Of a stretch of 39,539 nt of DNA, positions 25,732 through 33,992 are shown piece after piece (positions within the stretch are counted from its first letter, which is position 1; the number at the start of each line of letters is the position of its first letter). Made by a program: the position numbers and the translations under genes. The notes under the pieces were generated by a model. That model had not been told where the DNA came from. It made no database searches and saw nothing but the letters and a program-made list of their open reading frames with translations. Location of the stretch: contig JAJVHZ010000011.1 of the NCBI GenBank assembly GCA_022072255.1, positions 1-39,539 of the forward strand, in the 5' to 3' direction. Source of the DNA: Gammaproteobacteria bacterium. Its GTDB lineage: Bacteria; Pseudomonadota; Gammaproteobacteria; JAJPIJ01.

Positions 25732-26622
25732 TCATTCCACCTGCTCCATCCCCGCGGCACCGTGCCAGTGGCCGTTGCAGTGGGGCGTGGCCGGTTGCGC
25801 GGCGAGCTCGCGCGCCGCGGCCGCGGGGTCGAGGCGGCCCACGGCCACCGCATGCGCGAGGTCGATGATCTGCGCCGTGCCCGCGGACTGCGGCACGATG
25901 CGGCCGATGTCCATGCGCAGCGCGGCGAAGTCGTGCCACTGCGCCAGCAGGTTGCAGACGGCCGCGGAGCGGGTCTGTATCCCGTTCAGCACGAGGAAGC
26001 TCTGATCCTCCATCGTGGCGAGCGGCAGGCCGTCGGGATACTCGCGGCAGACGAAGGCGCAGGCATCCTTCTGCAGGTTGTGCGCGCGGGCGGTGTAGCA
26101 GCGGGCCGAGTGGGCGAGCGCGAGCTGGCCGTACACCTGCACCTCCGTCTGCATCTGCAGCAACCGGCGGTCGGGCAGGGCGGCGAGCTGCGCCCTGGAG
26201 ACCTCCGTCGGCACCACCCAGCGCCGAGCGCCGAGACGCGCGAGCAGCGCCAGCGTCTCGCCGTTGTACACGTTCACGTGCGGGCCGATCACGAACGGCA
26301 GCTCGCGTGCGCTGAGCAGGTCGACCGCCGCCATGTCGTTGGCCTCCACCAGGAAGCGGCCGTTGTCCACGATGCGCTTCAGGGTCGCGAGCTCGGATTC
26401 CGCCTCGATGAGGGTCAGCGTCGAGAGCACCACCTCCTTGCCGGCGCCGGCCAGCGCCGTGGCGATCTCGAGCCAGTCCTCCGGCCGCAGCTCGCGCCGC
26501 TTCGAGCAGACGGTCTCGCCGAGATAGACGATATCGATCGGTGTGGCGGCCATCGACGCGTAGAAGTCGAAGACGCGCGCGCGATCCCAGAACCAGGGTA
26601 TGGGTGCGAGCGACAGCTTCAT
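25732..26622 (-). CDS. ubiV: UbiV, O2-independent ubiquinone hydroxylation (U32 family, 4Fe-4S)
   Basis: A 296-residue U32-family protein that works with UbiU to hydroxylate ubiquinone precursors without O2. The four cluster cysteines expected from E. coli UbiV are present: C39 (GETVCSKRRE) and three in the ARCYTARAHNLQKDACAFVC region. The start at 26622 (ATGA overlap with ubiU) gives the MKxSLxP N-terminus of E. coli UbiV and places the first Cys at 39 as in that protein; an ATG two codons upstream at 26628 is possible. It is the last gene of the six-gene operon. Confidence 0.9.
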   Translation of the reverse strand: MKLSLAPIPWFWDRARVFDFYASMAATPIDIVYLGETVCSKRRELRPEDWLEIATALAGAGKEVVLSTLTLIEAESELATLKRIVDNGRFLVEANDMAAVDLLSARELPFVIGPHVNVYNGETLALLARLGARRWVVPTEVSRAQLAALPDRRLLQMQTEVQVYGQLALAHSARCYTARAHNLQKDACAFVCREYPDGLPLATMEDQSFLVLNGIQTRSAAVCNLLAQWHDFAALRMDIGRIVPQSAGTAQIIDLAHAVAVGRLDPAAAARELAAQPATPHCNGHWHGAAGMEQVE

Positions 26623-27626
26623 TGCCATGGGCGGTGATAGGCGCCGAGGGTGTGGCAGCGGCCCTCGGCCATGGAGTTGAGCTCATCCAGCCATTCCTGC
26701 CGCGGCACGAACCGCGCCGGGTCGGCGCAGCAGGCGTCGAGCGCGGCGCGCAGCACCTTCGTGACGCGCGCCACGTAGGCCGGACCGCGCTGCCGGCCTT
26801 CCACCTTGAGCGCCGCCACGCCGCCCAGGACCAGCTCGGGGAGGATCTCCACCACGTTGAGGCTGGTGGGCTCCTCGATCGCGTAATAGACGTGGCCGCC
26901 GACGCGGTAGCGGCCCTTGCAGATGGTGGGGTAGGCCGCCGGCTGCCCGTCCTGGTAGCGATCGATCAGCATGCCGCCGACGCGCGACTGCCGGCCCGCG
27001 GGCGTCTCCTCCCAGCGCACGGCCGAGGCCGGCGAGCACACCCCGTGGACGTTGGGCGACTTGCCGGTGACATACGCCGACAGCGCGCAGCGGCCCTCGA
27101 CCATCACGCACAGGCTGCCGAAGCAGAACACCTCGATCTCCACCGGCACCCTGCCCACCAGGTTCAGCACCTGCGCCAGCGACAGCACGCGCGGCAGCAC
27201 CACGCGGCGCACGCCGAAGTGGCGGTGATAGAAGGCGATCGCGTGGCGGTTGGTGGCCGAGCCCTGCACCGAGAGGTGCAGCCGCAGGTCCGGATGCACG
27301 CGCACGGCATGCGCCATCAGGCCCGGGTCGGCGAGGATGACGGCGTCCGCTCCGACGGAGGCCGCGGTCGCGAGCGCCGCCGTGGCCGCGCGCCAGCGCT
27401 CGGTATCCGGGTAGGTATTGAGCGCCACCAGCACCTGCGCGCCGCGCGCGTGCGCATGGTCCACGCCGAGCGCGGCCTCCTCCGCGCTGAATCCCAGGCC
27501 GGGGAAGTTGCGCGCGTTGGTGCCGTCGCGAAAACCGATGTACACGGCATCGGCGCCGTTGTCGACCGCGGCCTTCAGCGCCGGCAGGCTGCCGGCAGGG
27601 CATACCAGCTCAACCCGCTGGCGCAT
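26619..27626 (-). CDS. ubiU: UbiU, O2-independent ubiquinone hydroxylation (U32 family, 4Fe-4S)
   Basis: A 335-residue U32-family protein, the partner of UbiV. It begins with ELVCPAGSLPALKAAVDNGADAVYIG, as the family does. The cluster cysteines are recognisable in VFCFGSLCVMVEGRC, HGVCSP and YPTICKGRY. The length matches E. coli UbiU. It lies 54 nt after the HIBADH-like gene and overlaps ubiV by 4 nt, so it is translated with ubiV and probably transcribed from the FNR-box promoter at 33.2 kb. Confidence 0.9.
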   Translation of the reverse strand: MRQRVELVCPAGSLPALKAAVDNGADAVYIGFRDGTNARNFPGLGFSAEEAALGVDHAHARGAQVLVALNTYPDTERWRAATAALATAASVGADAVILADPGLMAHAVRVHPDLRLHLSVQGSATNRHAIAFYHRHFGVRRVVLPRVLSLAQVLNLVGRVPVEIEVFCFGSLCVMVEGRCALSAYVTGKSPNVHGVCSPASAVRWEETPAGRQSRVGGMLIDRYQDGQPAAYPTICKGRYRVGGHVYYAIEEPTSLNVVEILPELVLGGVAALKVEGRQRGPAYVARVTKVLRAALDACCADPARFVPRQEWLDELNSMAEGRCHTLGAYHRPWQ

Positions 27627-27680
27627 GGACCGGCACCGCGAAAGCGGCAGCGTCTGCTGCGGCAGGCGGATCGGGCGTGC

Positions 27681-28625
27681 TCATGGTCGCGTTACAGCCG
27701 ATGCCGATCCGGTGTGGCCGGCACCCGCCCCTGGCGCCTCGCCCTGGCCGTCAGCGAGGCGGCGCAACACCTCGACGATCACGCTGGAGTTCTTCTCGCC
27801 GAGACCGGCCCGCATCGCCCGTTCGAAGAGTCCGCCGGCCGCCTCGCAGGTGGGCACGGGCTGGCCGAGTTCCGCGGCGAGCCGCAGCCCGTAGCTTGCG
27901 TCCTTGCATCGCCAGCGCGTGGCGAAATAGACCTCGTCGTGATTGCCCTGCGCGATCCGTTCGGTGAGGTACCTGACCACCGGGCTCGCGACGGTGCCCT
28001 TGCGGAGCGTCGCGGCGACGAGCGCGAGGTCCAGGCCCGCCCGCTCCGCGGCCGACATCCCCTCGGCCAGCGCCGTGATCTGCGCCGTGGCGATCAGATT
28101 GACGATGAGCTTGTAGGCGGTGCCCGCGCCCGGCGGGCCGAAATGCACGAGCTCGCGGGCGTAGGCCTGCAGCAGCGGCCGGGCCTGCTCGAGCGTCGCG
28201 CTGCCGGCGCCGGCGAGCACCGTCAGTTCGCCGGCCGTGGCGCCATCCGGGCCGCCGGTGACGGGACCGTCGATGAACGGCACCCCGGCGTTCGAGAGCA
28301 CGCCACCCAGCTCCCGGATCCAGCCGTGCGAGAGCGTGGAGTGCTCGATGGCGATCGCCCCGGCAGACGGGGATCCCGCCAGCGCCCCGCGTGCGCCCAG
28401 CCAGATCTCGCGCGAGGCCTCGTCATCGCCGACCATGGAGATGACGAAACTCGCCCCGGCGACCGCCTCCGCCGCGCTGCCGGCGAGGGCCGCGCCGGCA
28501 GCGCGCAGCGGCGCGGCCTTGCGCGCGGTACGGTTGTAGACGGTGACCTCGTGGCCGCGGCCGAGCAGCCGCAGGACCATCGCCGATCCCATGATACCCG
28601 TGCCGAGAAATGCGATCGTGGACAT
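27681..28625 (-). CDS. 3-hydroxyisobutyrate dehydrogenase-like beta-hydroxyacid reductase
   Basis: A 314-residue NAD(P)-dependent oxidoreductase. The dinucleotide motif FLGTGIMGSAM is at residues 6-16, the substrate motif DGPVTGGPDGATAGELTVL near 118, and the catalytic Lys in AYKLIVNLI near 168. The C-terminal helical domain is complete (CKDASYGLRLAAELGQPVP). The family reduces or oxidises short beta-hydroxy acids or semialdehydes such as tartronate semialdehyde or succinic semialdehyde; the substrate cannot be told from the sequence. It lies 19 nt after the B12 radical SAM gene. Confidence 0.82.
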   Translation of the reverse strand: MSTIAFLGTGIMGSAMVLRLLGRGHEVTVYNRTARKAAPLRAAGAALAGSAAEAVAGASFVISMVGDDEASREIWLGARGALAGSPSAGAIAIEHSTLSHGWIRELGGVLSNAGVPFIDGPVTGGPDGATAGELTVLAGAGSATLEQARPLLQAYARELVHFGPPGAGTAYKLIVNLIATAQITALAEGMSAAERAGLDLALVAATLRKGTVASPVVRYLTERIAQGNHDEVYFATRWRCKDASYGLRLAAELGQPVPTCEAAGGLFERAMRAGLGEKNSSVIVEVLRRLADGQGEAPGAGAGHTGSASAVTRP

Positions 28626-28644
28626 GTGCGCGCGTATCCGCCGG

Positions 28645-30129
28645 CTAGCGCATGTAGGTCTCGACGTAGCGGCGCGCGTATTCGTTGAACGCCGCCTCCG
28701 CCTCCGGACCGTCGCCTTCGCAGATCCGGATATCGTCCCACTCGCTCTTCGGGAACTTCACGTAGAGCGGGAAGGCGCGGTGCAGGCCGATGAGCTCGCG
28801 GCGGCGCAACTGCGGCATGTCCATCGTCGGTCCGAGGCGGTAGTCCATGGCGATGTCCTCCGCGCCGATGTAGCCCTCGGTCTCGCAGACCTCGCGCAGG
28901 GTGCAGCCGCGGTAGGGGCTGAAGAAGCTCACCATCACCCCGTGTGGCTGGATGCGCCGGTCGAGCTCGATGGTCTCGAAGATCATCTCGCGCGTCTCGG
29001 TCGGGAAGCCGATGATGTTGTTGGCGCTCACCCGGATGCCGGTGTCGGCGAGCAGGTCGAAGGCCTTGATGATGGTGTCGTTGGAAACGTTACGGCCCAG
29101 CACGTTGCGTCGCAGGTCGTCGTTGCCGCTCTCCACACCGACGCTGATCCCCTCGCAGCCGACGTCCTTCAGGATCCGGACCTTGCCCGTGGAGATCGAT
29201 TCCGGGCGCGCCTCCACCCAGAACGGCAACCCGACCTCCGGGTAGCGGCGCGCGAACTCCTCCACGCGCTTGCGGCTGGTGGTCAGAAAGCTCTCGGCGA
29301 CGAGATAGACGTATGCGAGGTTGTATTTCTCCTTCTTCTCCAGCATCTCCTCGACGAGCCGTCCGATGTCCTGCTCGCGGTAATAGCCGCCCAGCGGGCC
29401 GTAGAGCTGATCGAATCCGGAGTTGATGCAGTAGGTGCAGGTGTAGGGGCAACCGCGGTTCATCTCGAAGGTGCCGGTCACCGAGATCCTGCCGCCCATG
29501 GGCTTCCAGAACCGTCGCCGGTCGTAGACCTCCCAGTCCTGGAACGGCAGCTGGCGCATGTCGATGCCGGGGCGCACCGGGTTCTTGTAGAGCTTGCCGT
29601 CGCGCCTGACCCAGATGTTGCGGATGGCGGTGATGTCTTCGCCCCGGCGCATCGTCTCGCACAGCTCCATGAGCGGCAGCTCGCCCTCGCCCACGCACAC
29701 CATGTCGATCGCCGCGTGCCGCATGACGATGTCCGGCGCGAAGGTCGGATACACGCCGCCGGCAATCGTCGGGATGCCGGTGTGGCGTATCGCCTCGAGC
29801 AGCCTCAGCCCCAGCGGGAAGGTCACTTCGATGCACGACAGCCCGATGAGATCCGGCCTGTAGGACTCGACGAGATTGCGGAAATCCTCGACGACGTCAC
29901 CCGGCTCGGGGAGGATGCCCAGCTCGGCGAAGTCCGTCTTCCTCACCTGCAGGGCCTGTGCCCGCGCCTCGTCGCCGGTCTTCTCGGCGGTCCGGTAGAA
30001 GGTGGTGTCGAACAGTCTCACCTCGACGCCGCTGTTCTTCAGGCACGCGGCCAGTATCCCTATGCCGGCGGTCACGAGCGTGTCCAGCATGGTGTTGCAG
30101 TTGACGAGCAGTACCCTGAATTCCTTCAT
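28645..30129 (-). CDS. B12-binding radical SAM protein of unknown substrate
   Basis: A 494-residue protein. The cobalamin-binding domain (about 1-160; FRVLLVNCNTMLDTL, LIGLSCIEVTF, TIAGGVYPTFAPD) is followed by a radical SAM core with the motif CPYTCTYC in MNRGCPYTCTYCINSG, then ISVGVESGNDDLRR and NIIGFPTETREM. The start at 30129 is fixed by an ATGA overlap with the TIM-barrel gene; the longer open frame upstream is a shadow. Such enzymes do methyl transfers or ring rearrangements. Its neighbours suggest a role in an anaerobic small-molecule pathway. Confidence 0.82.
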   Translation of the reverse strand: MKEFRVLLVNCNTMLDTLVTAGIGILAACLKNSGVEVRLFDTTFYRTAEKTGDEARAQALQVRKTDFAELGILPEPGDVVEDFRNLVESYRPDLIGLSCIEVTFPLGLRLLEAIRHTGIPTIAGGVYPTFAPDIVMRHAAIDMVCVGEGELPLMELCETMRRGEDITAIRNIWVRRDGKLYKNPVRPGIDMRQLPFQDWEVYDRRRFWKPMGGRISVTGTFEMNRGCPYTCTYCINSGFDQLYGPLGGYYREQDIGRLVEEMLEKKEKYNLAYVYLVAESFLTTSRKRVEEFARRYPEVGLPFWVEARPESISTGKVRILKDVGCEGISVGVESGNDDLRRNVLGRNVSNDTIIKAFDLLADTGIRVSANNIIGFPTETREMIFETIELDRRIQPHGVMVSFFSPYRGCTLREVCETEGYIGAEDIAMDYRLGPTMDMPQLRRRELIGLHRAFPLYVKFPKSEWDDIRICEGDGPEAEAAFNEYARRYVETYMR

Positions 30130-30983
30130 GCCGATGCCCCCGGAAGCGGTTGATTGTCTCTTGCGTGGCGCCGGACGAGTCCGGCGATCCAGTCGTAGCC
30201 CTCGCGTATCTCCGCCGTCAGCTCCTCGACGGGGTACTCGAAGACGATGTTGATCCGTGGATTGTGCTCGAGCACGATGCGCATGGTCTCCTCCATGTCG
30301 ACCCAGCCCTGCTCGGGCCGCTGCGTCGGGTGCAGCGGAACGTGCCCGCGATACAGCGGATCCCCGGGGCCGCGGGTGTTCCACAGGTGCATGGAGCGGG
30401 CCCTCGGTGCGAGCGTCCGTATGTCCTCGAGGTACGAACGCTGCCGGATCCGGGCTCCCAGCGACGCGTGGCCGGTGTCTATGCAGATCCCGAGCTGGGG
30501 ATAGCCGTTCATGGCGGCGAGGAAGTCCGCGGGACCGGCGAACGCGCCCGAGTAGGCGGCAAACTCGATGTCGATCGGCATCCCGTAGCGATCGCTCAGC
30601 GCCGCCAGCCGGATGCAGGCCGCGCGCGCCAGGTGTATCGCGTAGTCCCGGTCCGTGGTGTCCGTTCTCCCATAGGTGAGGTGCGTCACCACGTAGTCCG
30701 CGTTCCATTCGCGCGCGTGGCCGACGGTCTCTTCGATCACGCGGTACGTGAGGTTGCGCAACGAGGCGTCCTCGTTGAGAAAGAAGCAACTTACGCCGCT
30801 GTGGTGGAAGTACGACGGCCGGGGCATGGGGGCGTGGAAGCTCAGCCGTGTGTAGCCCTGCCGGGTCAGGCCGGCCAGCGTGTGCCGCAGCCCGTCGCAG
30901 GACTGCTGCGGAAAGTCGAACAGCTCCACGCCGCCCAGGCCGCGGTGCAGGAGGCGCTCGGCGATCGTTTCAGTCGTTTGCAT
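30126..30983 (-). CDS. Xylose-isomerase-like TIM-barrel protein (AP endonuclease 2 family)
   Basis: A 285-residue TIM barrel of the sugar isomerase/epimerase superfamily. Candidate metal ligands are the Glu in PIDIEFAAYSG, Asp and His in GICIDTGHAS, His in SMHLWNTRG and Glu in IVFEYPVEEL, in the order the family shows. It has no signal peptide. It overlaps the molybdopterin oxidoreductase gene by 14 nt at its start and the B12 radical SAM gene by 4 nt at its end. Substrate unknown; an isomerase or hydrolase of a small metabolite is likelier than DNA repair in this operon. Confidence 0.75.
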   Translation of the reverse strand: MQTTETIAERLLHRGLGGVELFDFPQQSCDGLRHTLAGLTRQGYTRLSFHAPMPRPSYFHHSGVSCFFLNEDASLRNLTYRVIEETVGHAREWNADYVVTHLTYGRTDTTDRDYAIHLARAACIRLAALSDRYGMPIDIEFAAYSGAFAGPADFLAAMNGYPQLGICIDTGHASLGARIRQRSYLEDIRTLAPRARSMHLWNTRGPGDPLYRGHVPLHPTQRPEQGWVDMEETMRIVLEHNPRINIVFEYPVEELTAEIREGYDWIAGLVRRHARDNQPLPGASA

Positions 30984-33096
30984 GGTCCGGCGTACCCCGC
31001 CAGCGCGCGACTTCCACGAGGTTGGTGTTGAAGCTCGACCCCCCGCCCATGTCGCCCGGCAGGTCCGGCGTGGTGTGGTTGGCGTTGCGGCGCGCCGGGT
31101 AGCGTTCGTCCCACCACAGTCCCATGGCGACGACGACGCCCGGGCGCACGCCGCCGTCGACGGCCGCCCACAACACGAACTCGCCGCGGTCGTTGAACAC
31201 CCTCACCTCGTCGTCGTGCGCGATGCCGCGGGCCTGCGCGTCGTGCGGGTGGATGACGAGCGTGGGGCGTTCCTCGCAGCGCTCCCAGCCGCGGCTGCGC
31301 GCGTGGCTGGACTTGTGAAACGAGCAGGATGCGGGGGTGACGAGATTCAGCGGGTAACGCTGATGGAGCGACGGCGTGAGCTCCCTGCCTTCACGCGGCG
31401 GGACATACGCCGGGAGCGGATCGAAGCCGTCGTCGGCCATGCGCCGCGAGTAGAATTCGATGCGTCCCGACGGCGTCGGGAAGCGGTTGTCCCGCACCAG
31501 GGCGTGCGCCGCCTCGACGGTGGCGGGACACCAGCCGTCCTCGAGCAGCCGCCCGGCGCTGACGCCCGCGAGGGCGGGGTGCCCCAGCCCGAGTATGTCC
31601 TCGATCACCTCCCAGGCGTCCTGACGGAAGCATGGATCCCGGAATCCCATCGCCTCGGCGAGCAGCCGGAACGTCTCGAGGTTGGACCGCGACTCGCCCA
31701 CGGGCGCGATGGCGGGGCGGTTCAGCATGACGCCGTAGTGATAGTAGGAGAAGAGCAGATCGAGATTCTCCGCGTGCGACGTCGCGGGCAGGATGATGTC
31801 CGCGTACCTCGCCGTGTCGGTCAGGTACTGCTCGTGCACGACGGTGAACAGGTCCTCCCGAACCAGCCCGCGGCGCAGCCGTTCCTGGTTGTAGAGAGTC
31901 GCCGCGGGATTGCCGTCGAACACGTAGAGGCTGCGCACGCCGGCGTCCGGCCCGGTCAGCATCGCGCCGAGCTCGATCATGTTGTAGCCGGCAGGCGGGT
32001 TCGGGCGCATCGAGGCGCCTTCCAGCGCCTCGGTCTCCACGGGGAAGACCGTGCTGGTGGGAAAGTAGGCGCCGCCGCCGCGTTGCGCCCATGCGCCGGT
32101 CAGCGCCGGCAGACAGGAAATGGTGCGCACCGTCATCCCGCCGTTGCTGTGGCGCTGGCAGCCCGGTCCTATATATATGAATGAATTCTCCGTCGAGGCG
32201 TACCACGCGGCCAGCCTCTCGATGTCCGCGGCCGGCACGCCGGCGATCCCCTCCACGACGCCGGGGGGGTAGCCGGCCACGCGCTCGCGGAGCTGCTCGA
32301 AGCCGAGCGTATGGCGCTCCACGAACGACCGATCGTGCAGGCCATCGCGAATGATCACGTGCATGATCGCCAGGGCGATCGCCGCGTCGGTGCCTGGACG
32401 CGGCTGAAGGATGAGGTCGGCGCGACTCGATCCCTTTACCTGCATCGGATTGATGACCACGAGTGTCGCGCCGCGCGCCTGGGCCTCGTGCACCAGCGCC
32501 TGCTGATGAATGTTGGTGCAGGCGATGTTGCAGCCCCACAGCACGATCAGCTCGCAGTCGGCGACGGATCGCGGGTCGGCGCCGACGGAGGACCCCATGG
32601 TGTAGTCGAAACCCGTGCGGCCGGACTTCGTGCAGATGGTGCGCTCGAGCTGCAGGGAGCCCAGGCGATTGAAGAAGCGCCGACCGGCGATGCGGCCATT
32701 GACCAGCCCCTCGGTGCCGGACCCGAAGAACGGAAGGATCGACTGCGGCCCCGATTCGGCGATGATCGACTGCCACCGTGCGCGGATCTCCTCGATGGCC
32801 GCCGTCCAGGAGATCCGCTCGAATCGCGCGCTGCCCTTCGGCCCGCGGCGGCACAGCGGGTGCTGCAGGCGGTCCGGGGAATGAATGCGCTTCGGGGACA
32901 GCGCGAACTTGCGGCAGATGAAGCCGCGCGTCGTGGGGTGATCGGGGTTGCCCTCGATCCTGCGCAGCCTGCCTTCGCGCACGTGATACAGCACGCTGCA
33001 GCAGTCCGGGCAGTCATGCGGACAGACGCCACGCACCACGCCATCGGGCGGCGGGATGAAGCGTTCGGCCCCGGAAGGCGCTTCCCGGACGCTCAT
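30970..33096 (-). CDS. Cytoplasmic molybdopterin oxidoreductase (DMSO reductase superfamily)
   Basis: A 708-residue enzyme with an N-terminal [4Fe-4S] motif C25-x3-C29-x3-C33-x27-C61 (CPHDCPDCC and GFICRK), a molybdopterin domain, and a C-terminal dinucleotide-binding domain (TPSGRIEFYS, FKSS-like HKSSHARSRGWE, VEVARW near the end). C155 in RTICTKSG is the likely Mo or W ligand. There is no Tat signal or partner subunit, so it should act in the cytoplasm, unlike nxrA. The substrate is unknown. The ATG at 33096 is taken as the start; a GTG at 33126 is in frame. Neither has a clear ribosome binding site. It is the first gene of the operon that ends in ubiUV, behind an FNR-like box. Confidence 0.8.
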   Translation of the reverse strand: MSVREAPSGAERFIPPPDGVVRGVCPHDCPDCCSVLYHVREGRLRRIEGNPDHPTTRGFICRKFALSPKRIHSPDRLQHPLCRRGPKGSARFERISWTAAIEEIRARWQSIIAESGPQSILPFFGSGTEGLVNGRIAGRRFFNRLGSLQLERTICTKSGRTGFDYTMGSSVGADPRSVADCELIVLWGCNIACTNIHQQALVHEAQARGATLVVINPMQVKGSSRADLILQPRPGTDAAIALAIMHVIIRDGLHDRSFVERHTLGFEQLRERVAGYPPGVVEGIAGVPAADIERLAAWYASTENSFIYIGPGCQRHSNGGMTVRTISCLPALTGAWAQRGGGAYFPTSTVFPVETEALEGASMRPNPPAGYNMIELGAMLTGPDAGVRSLYVFDGNPAATLYNQERLRRGLVREDLFTVVHEQYLTDTARYADIILPATSHAENLDLLFSYYHYGVMLNRPAIAPVGESRSNLETFRLLAEAMGFRDPCFRQDAWEVIEDILGLGHPALAGVSAGRLLEDGWCPATVEAAHALVRDNRFPTPSGRIEFYSRRMADDGFDPLPAYVPPREGRELTPSLHQRYPLNLVTPASCSFHKSSHARSRGWERCEERPTLVIHPHDAQARGIAHDDEVRVFNDRGEFVLWAAVDGGVRPGVVVAMGLWWDERYPARRNANHTTPDLPGDMGGGSSFNTNLVEVARWRGTPDHAND

Positions 33097-33205
33097 CGCC
33101 GCGTCCCGAGCCGACCTGCTCGCCACGTGGCGCTGGAAGAATGAACGTTCAATGCGGCAATTGACACGAGTGGCTCAGGGCGGCGTGCATGGTCTTGGCC
33201 GCGCC

Positions 33206-33247
33206 ACTATTTCACCTGCCTCACCGCGCCGACATGATTTTGATCAA
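33206..33247 (-). promoter_or_regulatory. FNR/Anr-type promoter for the molybdopterin oxidoreductase-ubiUV operon
   Basis: ATGAT-TTTG-ATCAA at 33234-33247 matches the FNR/Anr consensus at 9 of 10 positions. A -10-like AATAGT on the minus strand lies at 33206-33211, about 32 bp from the box centre, close to the class II FNR promoter layout. The predicted transcript would start roughly 100 nt upstream of the first gene. Anaerobic activation is inferred. Confidence 0.65.
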
Positions 33248-33343
33248 GAGGCAACCGGCGCGCGATCCCGCCTGTCGCGCGCGCGGCGGCGCGCCTGGAG
33301 CGAGTCCTGGCTGCTCGCGACCAGCTCCTGGTTGTGATGAACC

Positions 33344-33357
33344 TTGATATGAATCAA
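33344..33357 (+). promoter_or_regulatory. Perfect FNR/Anr box upstream of pqqA
   Basis: TTGAT-ATGA-ATCAA matches the consensus at 10 of 10 positions and the flanks extend the palindrome to 9-bp arms (33340-33348 and 33353-33361). It is centred about 182 nt before the pqqA ATG, on the pqqA side of the divergent interval. I see no convincing -10 at the expected spacing. The remaining sequence of the 33097-33532 interval shows no other feature or small gene that I can support. Confidence 0.7.
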
Positions 33358-33532
33358 GGTTTGTATTGCCCTGCGAGGAACTCTCGCGCGGACAGAGGGT
33401 TGCGAACGACGGCGGGCAGGGAATTCGTGGCATCAACCTTGCTGATTGGTGGATGGCCCTCATTCGTGCACCGAGGCGAAAGAGGGGACATGCATAGTGC
33501 ATCCATACGTCACACGAAGAGAGGAGAAGACA

Positions 33533-33607
33533 ATGAGTTGGGTCGATCCCGCGTACTGCGATCTGCGTCTTGGCTTCGAAGTCACTGCGTACGTCTACGT
33601 GCGCTGA
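33533..33607 (+). CDS. pqqA: PqqA, precursor peptide of pyrroloquinoline quinone
   Basis: A 24-residue peptide, too short for routine gene calling. It contains DLRLGFEVTAYVYVR, which matches the PqqA core. Glu16 and Tyr20 of the E-V-T-x-Y motif are the residues that PqqE cross-links and that become PQQ. GAGGAGA lies 6 nt before the ATG. pqqD and pqqE follow, which supports the call strongly. The extra Tyr residues (Y8, Y22) and Cys9 are unusual compared with the common KPAFxDLR form. Confidence 0.9.
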   Translation: MSWVDPAYCDLRLGFEVTAYVYVR

Positions 33608-33622
33608 GCGCTGGTAGCAGGG

Positions 33623-33654
33623 AAAGGCCGGGAGGATGGTCCGACCCGGCCTTT
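33623..33654 (+). terminator. Hairpin between pqqA and pqqD (attenuator or partial terminator)
   Basis: Perfect 10-bp arms AAAGGCCGGG (33623-33632) and CCCGGCCTTT (33645-33654) enclose a 12-nt loop, 15 nt after the pqqA stop. The end of the 3' arm (CTTT, then CTTC) gives a short pyrimidine run rather than a full U-tract. It could stop part of the transcription or stabilise the pqqA message, giving an excess of precursor peptide over PqqD and PqqE. Confidence 0.7.
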
Positions 33655-33704
33655 CTTCATCTCCGGCGTCCGCGCAGCGCTCCATCCGTCCCTCTCCACA
33701 CCGT

Positions 33705-33992
33705 ATGACCGAGAACAGCACCGTCGCGGCCGGTGACGTGCCGCAGTTGAACCCGCTGTACCTGCTGCGCTGGGAGGAGCCGCAGCAGGCCCACGTGATG
33801 CTTTACCCGGAGGGCGTGGTCAAGCTCAACGAGACCGCCGCGGCCATCCTGCTGCTGTGCGACGGGCAGCGCACCGCCGCCGACATCGTCGCCGATCTCA
33901 ACAGCCGTTACACCGACGCCGATGTGTCCGCCGGCGTGTACAGATTCCTGGAGACTTCTCATGCCAAAGGCTGGATCAGGATTAAGTCTTGA
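33705..33992 (+). CDS. pqqD: PqqD, PqqA peptide chaperone (RRE)
   Basis: A 95-residue protein that binds PqqA and presents it to PqqE. Conserved PqqD patterns are present throughout: LNPLYLLRWEEPQQAHVMLYP (split here as LNPLYLLRWEE and AHVMLYPEG), VKLNETAAAILLLCDG, and GWIRIKS at the end. The ATG at 33705 gives the normal length but has no clear ribosome binding site. The end overlaps the pqqE start by 32 nt. Confidence 0.9.
   Translation: MTENSTVAAGDVPQLNPLYLLRWEEPQQAHVMLYPEGVVKLNETAAAILLLCDGQRTAADIVADLNSRYTDADVSAGVYRFLETSHAKGWIRIKS

Noticed and set aside
32160..32190. An AT-rich tatatatatga stretch that looks like a -10 region
   Set aside because: It lies inside the conserved coding sequence of the molybdopterin oxidoreductase and encodes part of FIYIGPG.
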